Of a DNA stretch of 54,277 nt, positions 1 through 6,421 are shown piece by piece (the stretch's first letter is position 1; each line of letters opens with the position of its first letter). The translations under genes and the position numbers were made by a program. The notes under the pieces are model-generated. The model searched no databases. It saw only the letters and a list, made by a program, of their open reading frames with translations, and had not been told where the DNA came from. The DNA is taken from the NCBI GenBank assembly GCA_022842935.1, contig JALHOP010000022.1, forward strand, positions 1 to 54,277. Reading direction: 5' to 3'. This stretch comes from Myxococcota bacterium (lineage in GTDB: Bacteria > Myxococcota > XYA12-FULL-58-9 > JALHOP01).

Positions 1-197
1 TGCAACGCTGGCCGTGTCTTGCCGATGGCTGCAGCCATCTTCTGAATGCCGCCGCGTGCGCGAACGACGTTGCCGAGCGCAACAAGAAACTCGTCCTTGC
101 TGCCGCTGAACGCCTCATTGAGGTAGTGCGCGGCGAACTCGGGATTGGCTAGCTCGGTGTCGAGCCAGTCGTCATGTGATGCTGCCGCTTTGCTCAT
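1..197 (-). CDS. Antitoxin of HigA / 'addiction module antidote' type, 3' end cut off by the window
   Basis: Only the first 65 or so codons lie in the window. The protein starts MSKAAASHDDWLD and contains the stretch FLVALGNVVRARGG followed by MAAAIGKTRPAL. This is the usual N-terminal helix and helix-turn-helix opening of the small antidote proteins paired with Gp49-like toxins. The start codon overlaps the stop of the upstream toxin gene as ATGA, so the two are translationally coupled in toxin-first order. The protein would bind the toxin and repress the shared promoter. The family call rests on this N-terminal part and on the partner. Confidence 0.75.
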   Translation of the reverse strand, partial: MSKAAASHDDWLDTELANPEFAAHYLNEAFSGSKDEFLVALGNVVRARGGIQKMAAAIGKTRPAL

Positions 198-532
198 TTG
201 CTCCTCGCTTTGTAGTCCGCCCAGAACGTTTTGGCTGTCTCGATGTCCGATGCCTGAGTCGACTTGTCGCCGCCGCATAGAAGAATGACGAGCTCTTTGC
301 CGTCGTTGCCGAAGTAAACCCGATAGCCGGGTCCCAGATCGATCTTGAGCTCATGCACGCCGGACCCGACGTCATTCGTCTGACCCATGTTGCCGAGGCT
401 CACACGATCGATGCGGTTCGCCACCGTCGCTCGAACCTTCGCTTCCTTCAAACCCGAGACCCATTCTCGAAACGGAAACGTACCGTCCGCTTTCCGGTAG
501 TGAAGAACGGTCTTCTGGATAGCGGTCGGCAT
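194..532 (-). CDS. RelE/HigB-superfamily toxin (phage Gp49-like addiction module killer protein)
   Basis: A 112-residue protein starting MPTAIQKTVLHYRK. The motifs VHELKIDLGPGYRVYFG and LVILLCGGDKSTQ followed by DIETAKTFW match the RelE-fold toxins called 'addiction module killer protein', which are ribosome-dependent mRNA interferases in studied cases. The open frame extends to 604, but the ATG at 532 is preferred because it gives the family's normal N-terminus and leaves a 16-bp palindrome (546-561) as a promoter-proximal operator. It overlaps the antitoxin start by four bases. Confidence 0.85.
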   Translation of the reverse strand: MPTAIQKTVLHYRKADGTFPFREWVSGLKEAKVRATVANRIDRVSLGNMGQTNDVGSGVHELKIDLGPGYRVYFGNDGKELVILLCGGDKSTQASDIETAKTFWADYKARSK

Positions 533-545
533 GCTCAACGGCACC

Positions 546-561
546 GTAACTTTAAAGTTAC
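546..561. promoter_or_regulatory. Palindromic operator of the HigBA-like module
   Basis: The perfect 16-bp palindrome GTAACTTTAAAGTTAC lies 14 bases upstream of the toxin ATG. TA antitoxins of this class usually autoregulate through such sites, so this is inferred to be the antitoxin or TA-complex binding site. Confidence 0.6.
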
Positions 562-593
562 TCCAACGCAAGACCGGGAGTCCCAAAGGCTGC

Positions 594-739
594 GGCCAAT
601 CCAAGATGGCCGCAAAGCCTCGCGTCGAAGCGCCGCGAGGTCGCCGGCTTCACTCACGAAGTTCTAACCCGTTGCGCGCCACACCGGCATAGCGCACAAC
701 TCTGCATCGGGCCGGCGACGGCCATCTTTCTCATTGGCC
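594..739 (+). repeat. Structured palindromic repeat, copy A
   Basis: The ~146-bp element is bounded by GGCCAAT and ATTGGCC. Its outer stem pairs 603-612 (AAGATGGCCG) with 719-728 (CGGCCATCTT), ten perfect base pairs. Inside are a hairpin built on CCTCGCG/CGCGAGG, a CGCCGGC/GCCGGCG stem and a hairpin GTTGCGCGC/GCGCACAAC with one mismatch. Copies B (3702), C (5061) and D (6235) have the same layout and orientation. It separates the HigBA-like module from the BrnTA module. It may be a MITE, a REP-like element or a recombination site; the class is not established. Confidence 0.85.
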
Positions 740-748
740 GACTGCACT

Positions 749-1057
749 TCACGCGACGTCTTTAAGCCAGGCCAAAATCGCTTCTCGAAGCGCGGCGTGT
801 AGAGTCATCCCGCGCTGCTGTGCTCGCTTCTCGATGCGCTTCCAAACGGCGTCGGGAAACCTAACGGATCGTGGTTGCGTCCCACCAACCTCCAGAACCT
901 TCCTTGGTCGACCTTTGCCAACCTGAACGGTGATTCCTTGCTCGGCGATCTTCTTGGCGTACGGGTTCCTGCGGGCCTTCGAGAAGTCCATTGGCGGGAT
1001 CTCCTCGAGCGACGCACGCGATGGCTCACGATGTTTGACCGATCTAGCCTTCTTCAT
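749..1057 (-). CDS. brnA: BrnA-type antitoxin (ribbon-helix-helix)
   Basis: A 102-residue protein starting MKKARSVKHREP. It contains MDFSKARRNPYAKKI and then a C-terminal segment (RSVRFPDAVWKRIEKRAQQRGMT written in two parts: beta strand RSVRFPDAVW, helix ahead of MTLHAALREAI) typical of RHH DNA-binding antitoxins. The start overlaps the 3' end of the upstream BrnT gene by 14 bases. The open frame runs further upstream to 1129, but that part lies inside brnT. It is expected to neutralise BrnT and to repress the operon through the palindrome at 1315-1331. Confidence 0.85.
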   Translation of the reverse strand: MKKARSVKHREPSRASLEEIPPMDFSKARRNPYAKKIAEQGITVQVGKGRPRKVLEVGGTQPRSVRFPDAVWKRIEKRAQQRGMTLHAALREAILAWLKDVA

Positions 1058-1310
1058 AGTGTCTCCTCTCATGGCTCGTCGCGCGCCGAGCGCTGATGAT
1101 TCGAATCTCGTCGTCGTGCATCTCAGCAAAGACCGTGACCAACAGCTTTCCCGATCCGGACTGGCCTGTAATCAGACTCCGGTCGGGGTGCACTGCATCG
1201 GGCGCAATCCAAGCCAAAGGATCAGCAAACACGGTCATAGCTTCATCGAACGTCACGCCATGCTTGGTGGCGTTCGATGCCGCTTTGTCTGGGTCCCAGG
1301 TAAACCGCAC
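1044..1310 (-). CDS. brnT: BrnT-family toxin
   Basis: An 88-residue protein. The N-terminus MRFTWDPDKAASNATKHGVTF and the C-terminal IRIISARRATSHERRHYEEG are diagnostic of BrnT, a RelE-fold ribonuclease toxin (pattern F-x-W-D-x-x-K-x-x-x-N-x-x-K-H-G-V-x-F). Length is normal. It is first in a two-gene operon with brnA. A 17-bp palindrome sits immediately in front of the start codon. Confidence 0.92.
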   Translation of the reverse strand: MRFTWDPDKAASNATKHGVTFDEAMTVFADPLAWIAPDAVHPDRSLITGQSGSGKLLVTVFAEMHDDEIRIISARRATSHERRHYEEG

Positions 1311-1314
1311 CGCA

Positions 1315-1331
1315 TAAGTGTATTACACTTA
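1315..1331. promoter_or_regulatory. Palindromic operator of the first BrnTA module
   Basis: TAAGTGTA-T-TACACTTA is a perfect inverted repeat with 8-bp arms and one spacer base. It begins five bases upstream of the brnT ATG and is inferred to bind the BrnA antitoxin. Confidence 0.6.
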
Positions 1332-1366
1332 CAGCTTCCCGACAAGAGCGCAGAGGTCGGCCAATA

Positions 1367-1600
1367 GCCAATAGAGGCGGTCCGTCAAGCGGAAAGTCTT
1401 GTCCACTCTCGGTCGTGCGAGTCCGCTGACGCATACATTGGTTTCCAGCACTGCCTCACTTCGTCGCTTCACGTCTGACTCGTCACTTCGATGTCGGTGC
1501 TGAGCGCGCGAGGCGCTGCACCAAACTGCCAACGGGGTTGCGCCGGCATGCCGGCGTCCCAGAAGATCCTTAGGTCCGCAGCCACTCCCAGTCTTTGAAA
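1367..1600. repeat. 234-bp dispersed repeat, copy 1
   Basis: This block, beginning GCCAATAGAGGCGGTCCGTC and ending CCCAGTCTTTGAAA, recurs at 5889-6122 with the same length and only about five differences. A truncated, more diverged copy lies at 4727-4783. On the minus strand it carries an open frame ending DLRIFWDAGMPAQPRW...EVTSQT-stop (stop at 1469-1471). The near-identity suggests recent duplication or gene conversion. Confidence 0.9.
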
Positions 1601-1738
1601 GATGGGCGTCACGCGCTCGACATGCGCCAATTCGGGTCGGGTTCATGGTGCGGGCAGCGTTTGCGACGATGCGAAAAGCTCGGCGTGAGGAAGCTCCCAA
1701 TCCACAAGATCGGAGTCGATGCTTCCAATTAGGCGGCG
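1469..1738 (-). pseudogene. Gene remnant between the repeat and the IS110 element
   Basis: On the minus strand a frame reads IGSIDSDLVDWELPHAELF and so on, meets an in-frame TGA near 1648, and continues as TRPELAHVERVTPIFQRLG into the 234-bp repeat, ending at 1469. It has a protein-like composition but no start codon; its upstream end coincides with the IS110 region. I read it as a decayed 3' gene fragment, possibly broken by the insertion. No family recognised. Confidence 0.3.
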
Positions 1739-1765
1739 GGGATCACATCCCCACGCCGAGCAGCT

Positions 1766-2797
1766 TCACGACGCAAACAGCAAGTCCTCCTTGTATTCGA
1801 CTTGGTCACGGAGAATGTGGAAGGCAGCGACGCACAGCTTGTGCGCGACGGTGTTGTAGACCACGAGCTTGCCAGCGCGGCCGACGTGCTTAGCGAGCTG
1901 CCGGTCGAAGTAGGTCCGAATGCGCGGGTAGCTACGCACCGCGTGCGTCGCAGCCTGGTTGAAGGCCCACTTGAGCGTTGGGCTACCCTGTTTGCTTTGC
2001 CGTCCGCGACGGCGGACGACACCTGATGATGCGCCGATGCCGGGAACGACACGGCAGTACGAGCTGTAGTGCCGAGCCGACGCGAAGCGTTCGACCGGCC
2101 CGGTCTCGTACAGGATCGTAAGCCCCAGCATCAGCGCGACGCCAGGCATGGTGAGCAAGCGTTGGAAGTCGGGGCGTTCCTGCACGCCGGCGAGCAGGGC
2201 GGCCTCGACGGTCCCGATCTGCTCCGTGTAGAGCCGGAGGCGTTCAATCTCTTGCTTGGCATGCAGCTTCACCGAGGGGTCGTCGAACCGAGCAACGAGC
2301 GCGTCATCGGTGAGTCCCTTGGTGCTATGGCGGTTGTGGTCAAGTACGCCATAGCGGTATAGCAATCGGCGGATTGCGCCGTACTCCGATGCCCGCAAGC
2401 GCACGAGGATCATGCGTCGACGCAGTAGGTCTCGCGCGCCCCGCTGCTCGCGCGGGTAGATGTGCGCCTTCGGGATGGCTCCGAGGCGCAGGAGGCGCGC
2501 GAGCGTGAGCGCGTCACGCTTGTCGGTTTTCACCTTGGCCGCGGTGATCACGGCGAGGCCCAGCACGTGCGCAAGCACGACATCGAAGCCTCGGTCCATG
2601 AGCCCGTCGACGAGCCAGTACCAGTTGAAGGTACTTTCGACGACGACCTCGGGCTTCGGGTCGAAGCGCTCGAGCTGCTCGAGTACCGCGCCGAGCTCGC
2701 ACGGCACGTTCCTCTGCAAGCAAACACGGTCCGTCTCGTCGACGACGCATAGCTGCGCGGCCCTCGAACCCAAGTCGATCCCACAGTAAAACCTCAT
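1766..2797 (-). CDS. IS110-family transposase (DEDD recombinase)
   Basis: A 343-residue protein starting MRFYCGIDLGS. The RuvC-like DEDD residues are visible: D8 in GIDLG, E54 in VVVEST, and D92/D95 in KVKTDKRDA. The C-terminal Tnp_20 part has MPGVALMLG, the SSYCRVVPGIGAS stretch, and KQGSPTLKW with the serine expected to act in IS110 recombination. Length is normal and the frame is intact, so it may be active. The open frame runs upstream to 3022, but the ATG at 2797 gives the family N-terminus and leaves the leader non-coding. No frameshift seen. Confidence 0.93.
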   Translation of the reverse strand: MRFYCGIDLGSRAAQLCVVDETDRVCLQRNVPCELGAVLEQLERFDPKPEVVVESTFNWYWLVDGLMDRGFDVVLAHVLGLAVITAAKVKTDKRDALTLARLLRLGAIPKAHIYPREQRGARDLLRRRMILVRLRASEYGAIRRLLYRYGVLDHNRHSTKGLTDDALVARFDDPSVKLHAKQEIERLRLYTEQIGTVEAALLAGVQERPDFQRLLTMPGVALMLGLTILYETGPVERFASARHYSSYCRVVPGIGASSGVVRRRGRQSKQGSPTLKWAFNQAATHAVRSYPRIRTYFDRQLAKHVGRAGKLVVYNTVAHKLCVAAFHILRDQVEYKEDLLFAS

Positions 2798-3037
2798 GAG
2801 GCGGTCTCCCTTTCGTTGTGCGAACACACTCGAATGAGGGTACCCGGCGAATTCGCGTCGGGTACGGGGACCGCCTCTTTGGATTATCTGAGGATAGCGG
2901 CAAGACCAGCGCCTTCGGCGCCGATCACCGCAGGCCTCAGTCGCGCCTTTATCTGCCTGGTGTAGATCGCAGTCCGGGGCTTCGTTACCGGCCTGCGTCG
3001 GCAGACGACCGCCATCTAACATTCGCCGACCCTGCTA
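2798..3037 (-). ncRNA. Structured 5' non-coding segment of the IS110 element, candidate bridge RNA
   Basis: IS110-group elements encode a bridge RNA in the non-coding region next to the transposase that specifies target and donor DNA. Here GAGGCGGTC (2798-2806) can pair with GACCGCCTC (2867-2875), enclosing GTACCCG/CGGGTAC arms around the palindrome GCGAATTCGC. The pairing, position and length suit a bridge RNA, but the exact ends and the guide loops cannot be assigned from this single copy. Confidence 0.4.
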
Positions 3038-3076
3038 TTGACGCAAGCTGTTTATGGTCATAAGCTCATGACCATA
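3038..3076 (+). promoter_or_regulatory. Promoter and operator of the Phd/PIN module
   Basis: TTGACG (3038-3043), 17 bases, then TAAGCT (3061-3066) form a plausible sigma-70 promoter. The arms TATGGTCAT (3053-3061) and ATGACCATA (3068-3076) are a perfect 9-bp inverted repeat with a 6-base centre; they overlap the -10 region and the first base of the antitoxin ATG. Antitoxin binding here would block transcription. The predicted start site is so close to the ATG that the mRNA may be nearly leaderless. Confidence 0.55.
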
Positions 3077-3306
3077 TGCCTCGCTCACGTCGCGAAATTG
3101 CTGCTGGTCGTTTCAAGGCCGAGTGTCTTGCGCTTCTCGATCGCGTTGAGCGCACCCGCGAGGTCATCGTTGTAACGAAGCGCGGTCGTCCCGTTGCCAA
3201 GGTCGTTCCGGTCGATGTTCCGAGTAAGAAGACCCTCCGCGGTAGCCTTGTCTTTTCGGGCGACATTGTCTCACCGCTCGACGATGCATGGGACGTTGAA
3301 CGGTGA
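3076..3306 (+). CDS. Phd/YefM-like antitoxin
   Basis: A 76-residue protein. ISR-type opening is replaced by MPRSRREIAAGRFKAECLAL, followed by VIVVTKRGRPVAKVVPV, the strand-turn-strand typical of Phd/YefM antitoxins that pair with PIN or RelE toxins. The C-terminal segment LRGSLVFSGDIVSPLDDAW is the toxin-binding tail commonly seen in antitoxins of PIN partners. The stop overlaps the PIN gene start as GTGA. Confidence 0.88.
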   Translation: MPRSRREIAAGRFKAECLALLDRVERTREVIVVTKRGRPVAKVVPVDVPSKKTLRGSLVFSGDIVSPLDDAWDVER

Positions 3307-3689
3307 TATTGCTCGATACCCACGCTTGGCTGTGGTTCAGCTCGGACGACTCGCGGCTCTCCGCCAAAGCCAAGCGCGCTATACAGAACTCGAAAAGGCG
3401 CGCGATCGCTGCGGTGAGCTGTTTCGAGTTTGCGGTGCTTGTTGAGAAGGGCCGAGTTCAAGCGGACCGCGATCCCCTCGAATGGATCGAAGGCTCGCTA
3501 GCCGAGCACGACATCGAATTGCTTCCACTGACACCCGCTGTCGCCGTGCGCGCGACGCAGCTCGGCAACGCCTTCCATCGGGATCCCGCCGACCGCCAGA
3601 TCGTCGCAACGGCTTTGATTCATGGAGCAAAGATTGTGACCCGTGACGAGGCGATCCAGCGCGCTGGCATTGTAGAAACGATTTGGTAG
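3303..3689 (+). CDS. vapC: VapC-type PIN-domain ribonuclease toxin
   Basis: A 128-residue PIN-domain protein beginning MILLDTHAWLWF. The acidic site residues are present: D in LLDTHAW, E in SCFEFA, and the aspartates in HRDPADRQIVATAL, plus a late D in IVTRDEAI. VapC toxins are Mg2+-dependent endonucleases that cut tRNA or rRNA. The start codon is GTG within GTGA, overlapping the antitoxin stop. Full length, no defect. Repeat copy B follows 12 bases downstream. Confidence 0.93.
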   Translation: MILLDTHAWLWFSSDDSRLSAKAKRAIQNSKRRAIAAVSCFEFAVLVEKGRVQADRDPLEWIEGSLAEHDIELLPLTPAVAVRATQLGNAFHRDPADRQIVATALIHGAKIVTRDEAIQRAGIVETIW

Positions 3690-3701
3690 CGGCACCGTGT
3701 C

Positions 3702-3849
3702 GGCCAATCCACGATGTCCGCAGGGCTCGCGGCTATGCGCCGCGAGTCGCCGGCCCCACTCACGCAGTTCTTGCGCGTTGCGAAGCACACCGGCATAGCG
3801 CACAAGGTATGCACGATGCCGGCGACGGACATCGTCCACATTGGGGGCC
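3702..3849 (+). repeat. Structured palindromic repeat, copy B
   Basis: Same layout as copy A. The outer stem pairs 3711-3720 (ACGATGTCCG) with 3826-3835 (CGGACATCGT), again ten perfect pairs, although two positions differ from copy A on both sides. The inner hairpin is CTCGCGGC/GCCGCGAG. The right end ATTGGGGGCCCATAAGGCC is mirrored, inverted, at the left end of copy C. It follows the PIN toxin gene. The 176 bases between this copy and the next gene show nothing recognisable. Confidence 0.85.
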
Positions 3850-4025
3850 CATAAGGCCCACGTCGCGCCAAGCTCGCCCCCTTTGTTGATGGCATTTCTC
3901 TAGCTCACGCTCCGTCATTCCGCAGCGAGCCATCGAGTTCGCTGACGTCCTCGCACCTGGCAGAGTTCAAGCTGGCGCGATATCCGTCGGGGGAATCGCA
4001 AAGAACAGGACCCGCTGAGGCTACT

Positions 4026-4523
4026 TTGGCTTCCAACCTAATCTCCCTGCTGGTGAAGAGCGGCTGGCGTTTCGAGCCGCCCACGATGCGCGCGGAGACG
4101 ATGGCATTGCCCCCGAACCTGCCCGCTGAGCTCGCGCGCTTCTGTCGCTCTTTCGATCTACTCGCGTCCGCGGACGACACCGCTTGGTTCTTCAGCTACC
4201 GCGACTACGCGTCCGCGTCTGAGGCGGCGTTCAGTTGGAACGAGTTCGAGATCGCAGATTTGGCGGCGGCGATGAACGAGCAGCAGCGGCAAGCGGTTGT
4301 TGAATTTTGGAAAGCTCACGTCCCCGTCGCGATGAGCGTTCGCGACGACCATGCGTTCATCGCGGTCGGTGTCGCGCAACAAAACAGCGGGGCGCTCTAT
4401 TTGGGCGAGAGCTCGTATCCGGAAGACATCGAGCGGCTCTCTAGTAACCTTGACGACCTAGCACAGATGGTCGAACGCTTCTTTGCTGGGCAGCAAACGC
4501 GTGCCTTGATGCGCTTTCTTTAG
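4026..4523 (+). CDS. Possible SUKH (SMI1/KNR4)-superfamily protein
   Basis: A 165-residue soluble protein; start is TTG at 4026, with later ATG options at 4086 and 4101. The N-terminal helix LISLLVKSGWRFEPP, the LPAELARFCRSFDLL segment, and the C-terminal layout (DHAFIAVGVA, GALYLGESSYPEDIERL, LDDLAQMVERFF) resemble SUKH proteins, many of which are immunity proteins to secreted toxins. No toxin partner gene is next to it, which would make it an orphan immunity gene carried in the island. The family call is by pattern only. Confidence 0.5.
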   Translation: MASNLISLLVKSGWRFEPPTMRAETMALPPNLPAELARFCRSFDLLASADDTAWFFSYRDYASASEAAFSWNEFEIADLAAAMNEQQRQAVVEFWKAHVPVAMSVRDDHAFIAVGVAQQNSGALYLGESSYPEDIERLSSNLDDLAQMVERFFAGQQTRALMRFL

Positions 4524-4814
4524 CTTGCTCCCTGTATCGCCTACGGCGACGGCCATCTCCTATCGCGTCGACGTGCCGCGACCCGTCGGCTTCACTCGGC
4601 TGGCAAGAGATCTCTTGTCGGCGGCCGAGCGATGATTGGACGCTTCGGGGGCTAGGTCAGAGGCGAAGTTTTGGGATCAAGTGCCACCGCCGATGCCTGG
4701 CCTCGCGTAGTCACCGCGCCCAATAGCCGATAGAGGCGGTCCGTCAAGCGGGAAGATCTCCCCACTCTCGGTCGTGCGAGTCCCCAAGATGGCCGCAGGG
4801 GTCGAAGCGCCGCT
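4524..4814. other. Non-coding patchwork of broken repeats
   Basis: No gene. 4541-4600 contains GGCGACGGCCATCTC and a segment like the left arm of the structured repeat, in swapped order. 4727-4783 is a truncated relative of the 234-bp repeat (GCCGATAGAGGCGGTCCGTC onward). 4784-4814 is the beginning of a structured repeat (CAAGATGGCCGCAGGGGTCG) broken off where the IS91 relic starts. This shows repeated rearrangement among these elements. Confidence 0.7.
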
Positions 4815-5041
4815 GACTCGAGGTGCGTGAAACCGTAGGCTGGGTCTCCGCAAGCACGCAGCGCCTCGAACTCGGCCTTCACGAAGGCCGGTATGCTGGA
4901 TTCGCCCAGCGCCATATGCGCGACCAGCTCCGGCAGGAACTCGCGCACAACCTCGGCGACGACGCTCGCTGGGGCCTTTCGGGGCCGGTAGTGCTTCGCA
5001 GTGGCCGCCGCGGTGTTGAGCATACCAACGCGGCCACACAA
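4815..5041 (-). pseudogene. Relic of an IS91-family transposase N-terminus
   Basis: The minus-strand frame contains HYRPRKAPASVVAEVVREF, then SSIPAFVKAEFEALRACGDPAYGF, matching the start of IS91-family transposases (YRPR..., then FV-x-x-E-F-x-x-x-L-x-C-G-x-x-x-x-G-F before the zinc-binding cysteines). After about 75 residues the match stops at a broken structured repeat and the frame runs into repeat sequence. The catalytic HUH part is absent, so it is a dead fragment. Confidence 0.6.
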
Positions 5042-5060
5042 AGACCGTGGGCCTTATGGG

Positions 5061-5200
5061 GGCCCAATCAACGATGTCCGCAGGGCTCGCGGCTCGCCGC
5101 GAGTCGCCGGCAACACTCACGCAGTTCTTGCCTGTTGCCCAGCACACCGGCATAGCGCACAACGTCTGCACGATGCCAGCGACGGACATCGTCCAAAGCC
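5061..5200 (+). repeat. Structured palindromic repeat, copy C
   Basis: The outer stem is 5071-5080 (ACGATGTCCG) with 5183-5192 (CGGACATCGT), ten perfect pairs, the same variant as copy B. The inner hairpin is CTCGCGGC/GCCGCGAG. The right end runs directly into AGCCAATAGAGGC, the opening of the 234-bp repeat, which then stops after about 15 bases. Left flank GTGGGCCTTATGGG is an inverted match to the right flank of copy B. 5201-5326 carries nothing further that I recognise. Confidence 0.85.
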
Positions 5201-5326
5201 AATAGAGGCTCGGCTGTCAACAACAACACGCATCCATCGACGTCGCTTTTCGCCTCCCAGTTGAAGCCGACCTGAGCGCCTCTAAGGGTCATCATTGGGC
5301 GCTTCCACTCGACAAACGCCGTGCCT

Positions 5327-5345
5327 GTAACTACAACGTAGTTAC
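5327..5345. promoter_or_regulatory. Palindromic operator of the second BrnTA module
   Basis: GTAACTA-CAACG-TAGTTAC, a perfect inverted repeat with 7-bp arms, ends two bases before the brnT ATG. The outer GTAACT/AGTTAC half-sites match those of the HigBA-like operator at 546-561. Confidence 0.55.
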
Positions 5346-5347
5346 GC

Positions 5348-5635
5348 ATGCGCTTCGAGTGGGACGAACGCAAGAACGCCATAAACAAGCGCAAGCACCG
5401 TGTTTCGTTTGAAGAGGCGGAATCGGTGTTCAGCGACGACCATGCCCTGTTGATCGCTGACCCGGACCATTCTGAGGACGAAGACCGGTTCATCGTAATG
5501 GGACTCAGCGCCACCCCGCGAGTACTGGTCGTTTGCCACTGCTATCGCGAGGATGACGATGTCGTCCGCATCATCTCGGCACGAAAAGCGAACCGACTCG
5601 AGCAACGCGATTACGAAGGGCGGCGATCTAAATGA
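5348..5635 (+). CDS. brnT: BrnT-family toxin (second copy)
   Basis: A 95-residue protein with the BrnT pattern: MRFEWDERKNAINKRKHRVSF at the N-terminus, DRFIVMGLSATPRVLVVCH in the middle, VRIISARKANRLEQRDYE at the end. It is clearly a family relative of, but not a recent duplicate of, the BrnT at 1044-1310. It begins right after a palindromic operator and overlaps the antitoxin start as ATGA. Confidence 0.93.
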   Translation: MRFEWDERKNAINKRKHRVSFEEAESVFSDDHALLIADPDHSEDEDRFIVMGLSATPRVLVVCHCYREDDDVVRIISARKANRLEQRDYEGRRSK

Positions 5636-5877
5636 GAAAGCACTACGATTTTTCGAAGGCGAAGCCCAACCCGTACGCCAAGAAGCTCAAGCGTCAGCTC
5701 ACTATTCGACTTGATGAAGCGACGATTGAGTACTTCCGCGGCCTAGCAGAAGAGCTCGAGCTGCCGTACCAAACGTTGATCAACATGTACTTGCGCGACT
5801 GCGCCACTACGAAACGCAAGCTCGCCATCGCATGGAAGCCCATTAAGGTAGCGCGTCGCGTAAACGAACGCCGGTAG
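5632..5877 (+). CDS. brnA: BrnA/CopG-type antitoxin (second copy)
   Basis: An 81-residue protein: MRKHYDFSKAKPNPYAKKLKRQ, then the ribbon-helix-helix segment LTIRLDEATIEYFRGLAEE and LPYQTLINMYLRDCA. The shared DFSKA-x-x-NPYAKK element links it to the antitoxin at 749-1057. Start overlaps the BrnT stop by four bases. The 234-bp repeat begins 12 bases downstream. Confidence 0.92.
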   Translation: MRKHYDFSKAKPNPYAKKLKRQLTIRLDEATIEYFRGLAEELELPYQTLINMYLRDCATTKRKLAIAWKPIKVARRVNERR

Positions 5878-5888
5878 AGCGCCCAGTC

Positions 5889-6122
5889 GCCAATAGAGGC
5901 GGTCCGTCAAGCTGAGAGTCTTGTCCACTCTCGGTCGTGCGAGTCCGCTGACGCATACATTTGTTTCCAGCACTGCCTCGCTTCGTCGCTTCACGTCTGA
6001 CTCGTCACTTCGATGTCGGTGCTGAGCGCGCGAGGCGCTGCACCAAACTGCCAACGGGGTTGCGCCGGCATGCCGGCGTCCCAGAAGATCCTTAGGTCCG
6101 CAGCCACTCCCAGTCTTTGAAA
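5889..6122. repeat. 234-bp dispersed repeat, copy 2
   Basis: Same length as, and about five differences from, 1367-1600, in the same orientation. The differences cluster near the left end (for example CAAGCTGAGAGTC in place of CAAGCGGAAAGTC). The flanks on both sides are unrelated to those of copy 1, so the repeat ends are sharply defined at GCCAATAGAGG and GTCTTTGAAA. Confidence 0.9.
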
Positions 6123-6234
6123 CGCCAAGAAGCTGTGCCGCATCGATGCCGACGCTTGAACAGCTCAACAAACTCGTCGCCGCCGTTGCGCCTGGCCGAG
6201 ATCTAGTTCTTCGAGACAGCACCGCAGCGTAGGG
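6123..6234. other. Short spacer with a possible gene fragment
   Basis: Between the 234-bp repeat and repeat D. A 28-codon frame on the plus strand (6146-6232) reads MPTLEQLNKLVAAVAPGRDL onward and stops. Its composition is protein-like, but it has no ribosome-binding site that I can see and no recognised family; probably a remnant. Confidence 0.25.
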
Positions 6235-6373
6235 CGCCCAAGATGGCAGCAAAGCCTCGCGTCAATGCGCCGCGAGGTCGCCGGCATCACTCTCGGAGTT
6301 CTAACGCGTAACCATCCACACCGACATAGCGTACAACTCTGCACCAGGCTGGCGACGGCCATCTTTCCCGGCC
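6235..6373 (+). repeat. Structured palindromic repeat, copy D
   Basis: Closest to copy A. The outer stem is 6240-6249 (AAGATGGCAG) with 6356-6365 (CGGCCATCTT), with one mismatch. The inner CCTCGCG/CGCGAGG hairpin, the GTTCTAACGCGT segment, and the ACACCGACATAGCGTACAAC arm are all present. The right end is CCCGGCCGACTGC, as in copy A (ATTGGCCGACTGC). Confidence 0.85.
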
Positions 6374-6421
6374 GACTGCTCCCCTAGCATAGACGCCTCA
6401 CGTCTTGCGGTGCTAAATTCA

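Larger units (their letters stand above)
1730..3037 (-). mobile_element. IS110-family insertion sequence (ends approximate)
   Basis: The element holds one transposase gene (1766-2797, minus) and a ~240-bp non-coding segment on its 5' side. IS110 elements lack conventional terminal inverted repeats, so the ends cannot be fixed from one copy. The left limit is set at a hairpin (GGGGAT/ATCCCC, 1738-1752) just past the transposase stop, and the right limit just before the promoter of the next gene. Its presence in a repeat-rich TA island fits the family's preference for repeated or structured targets. Confidence 0.75.
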
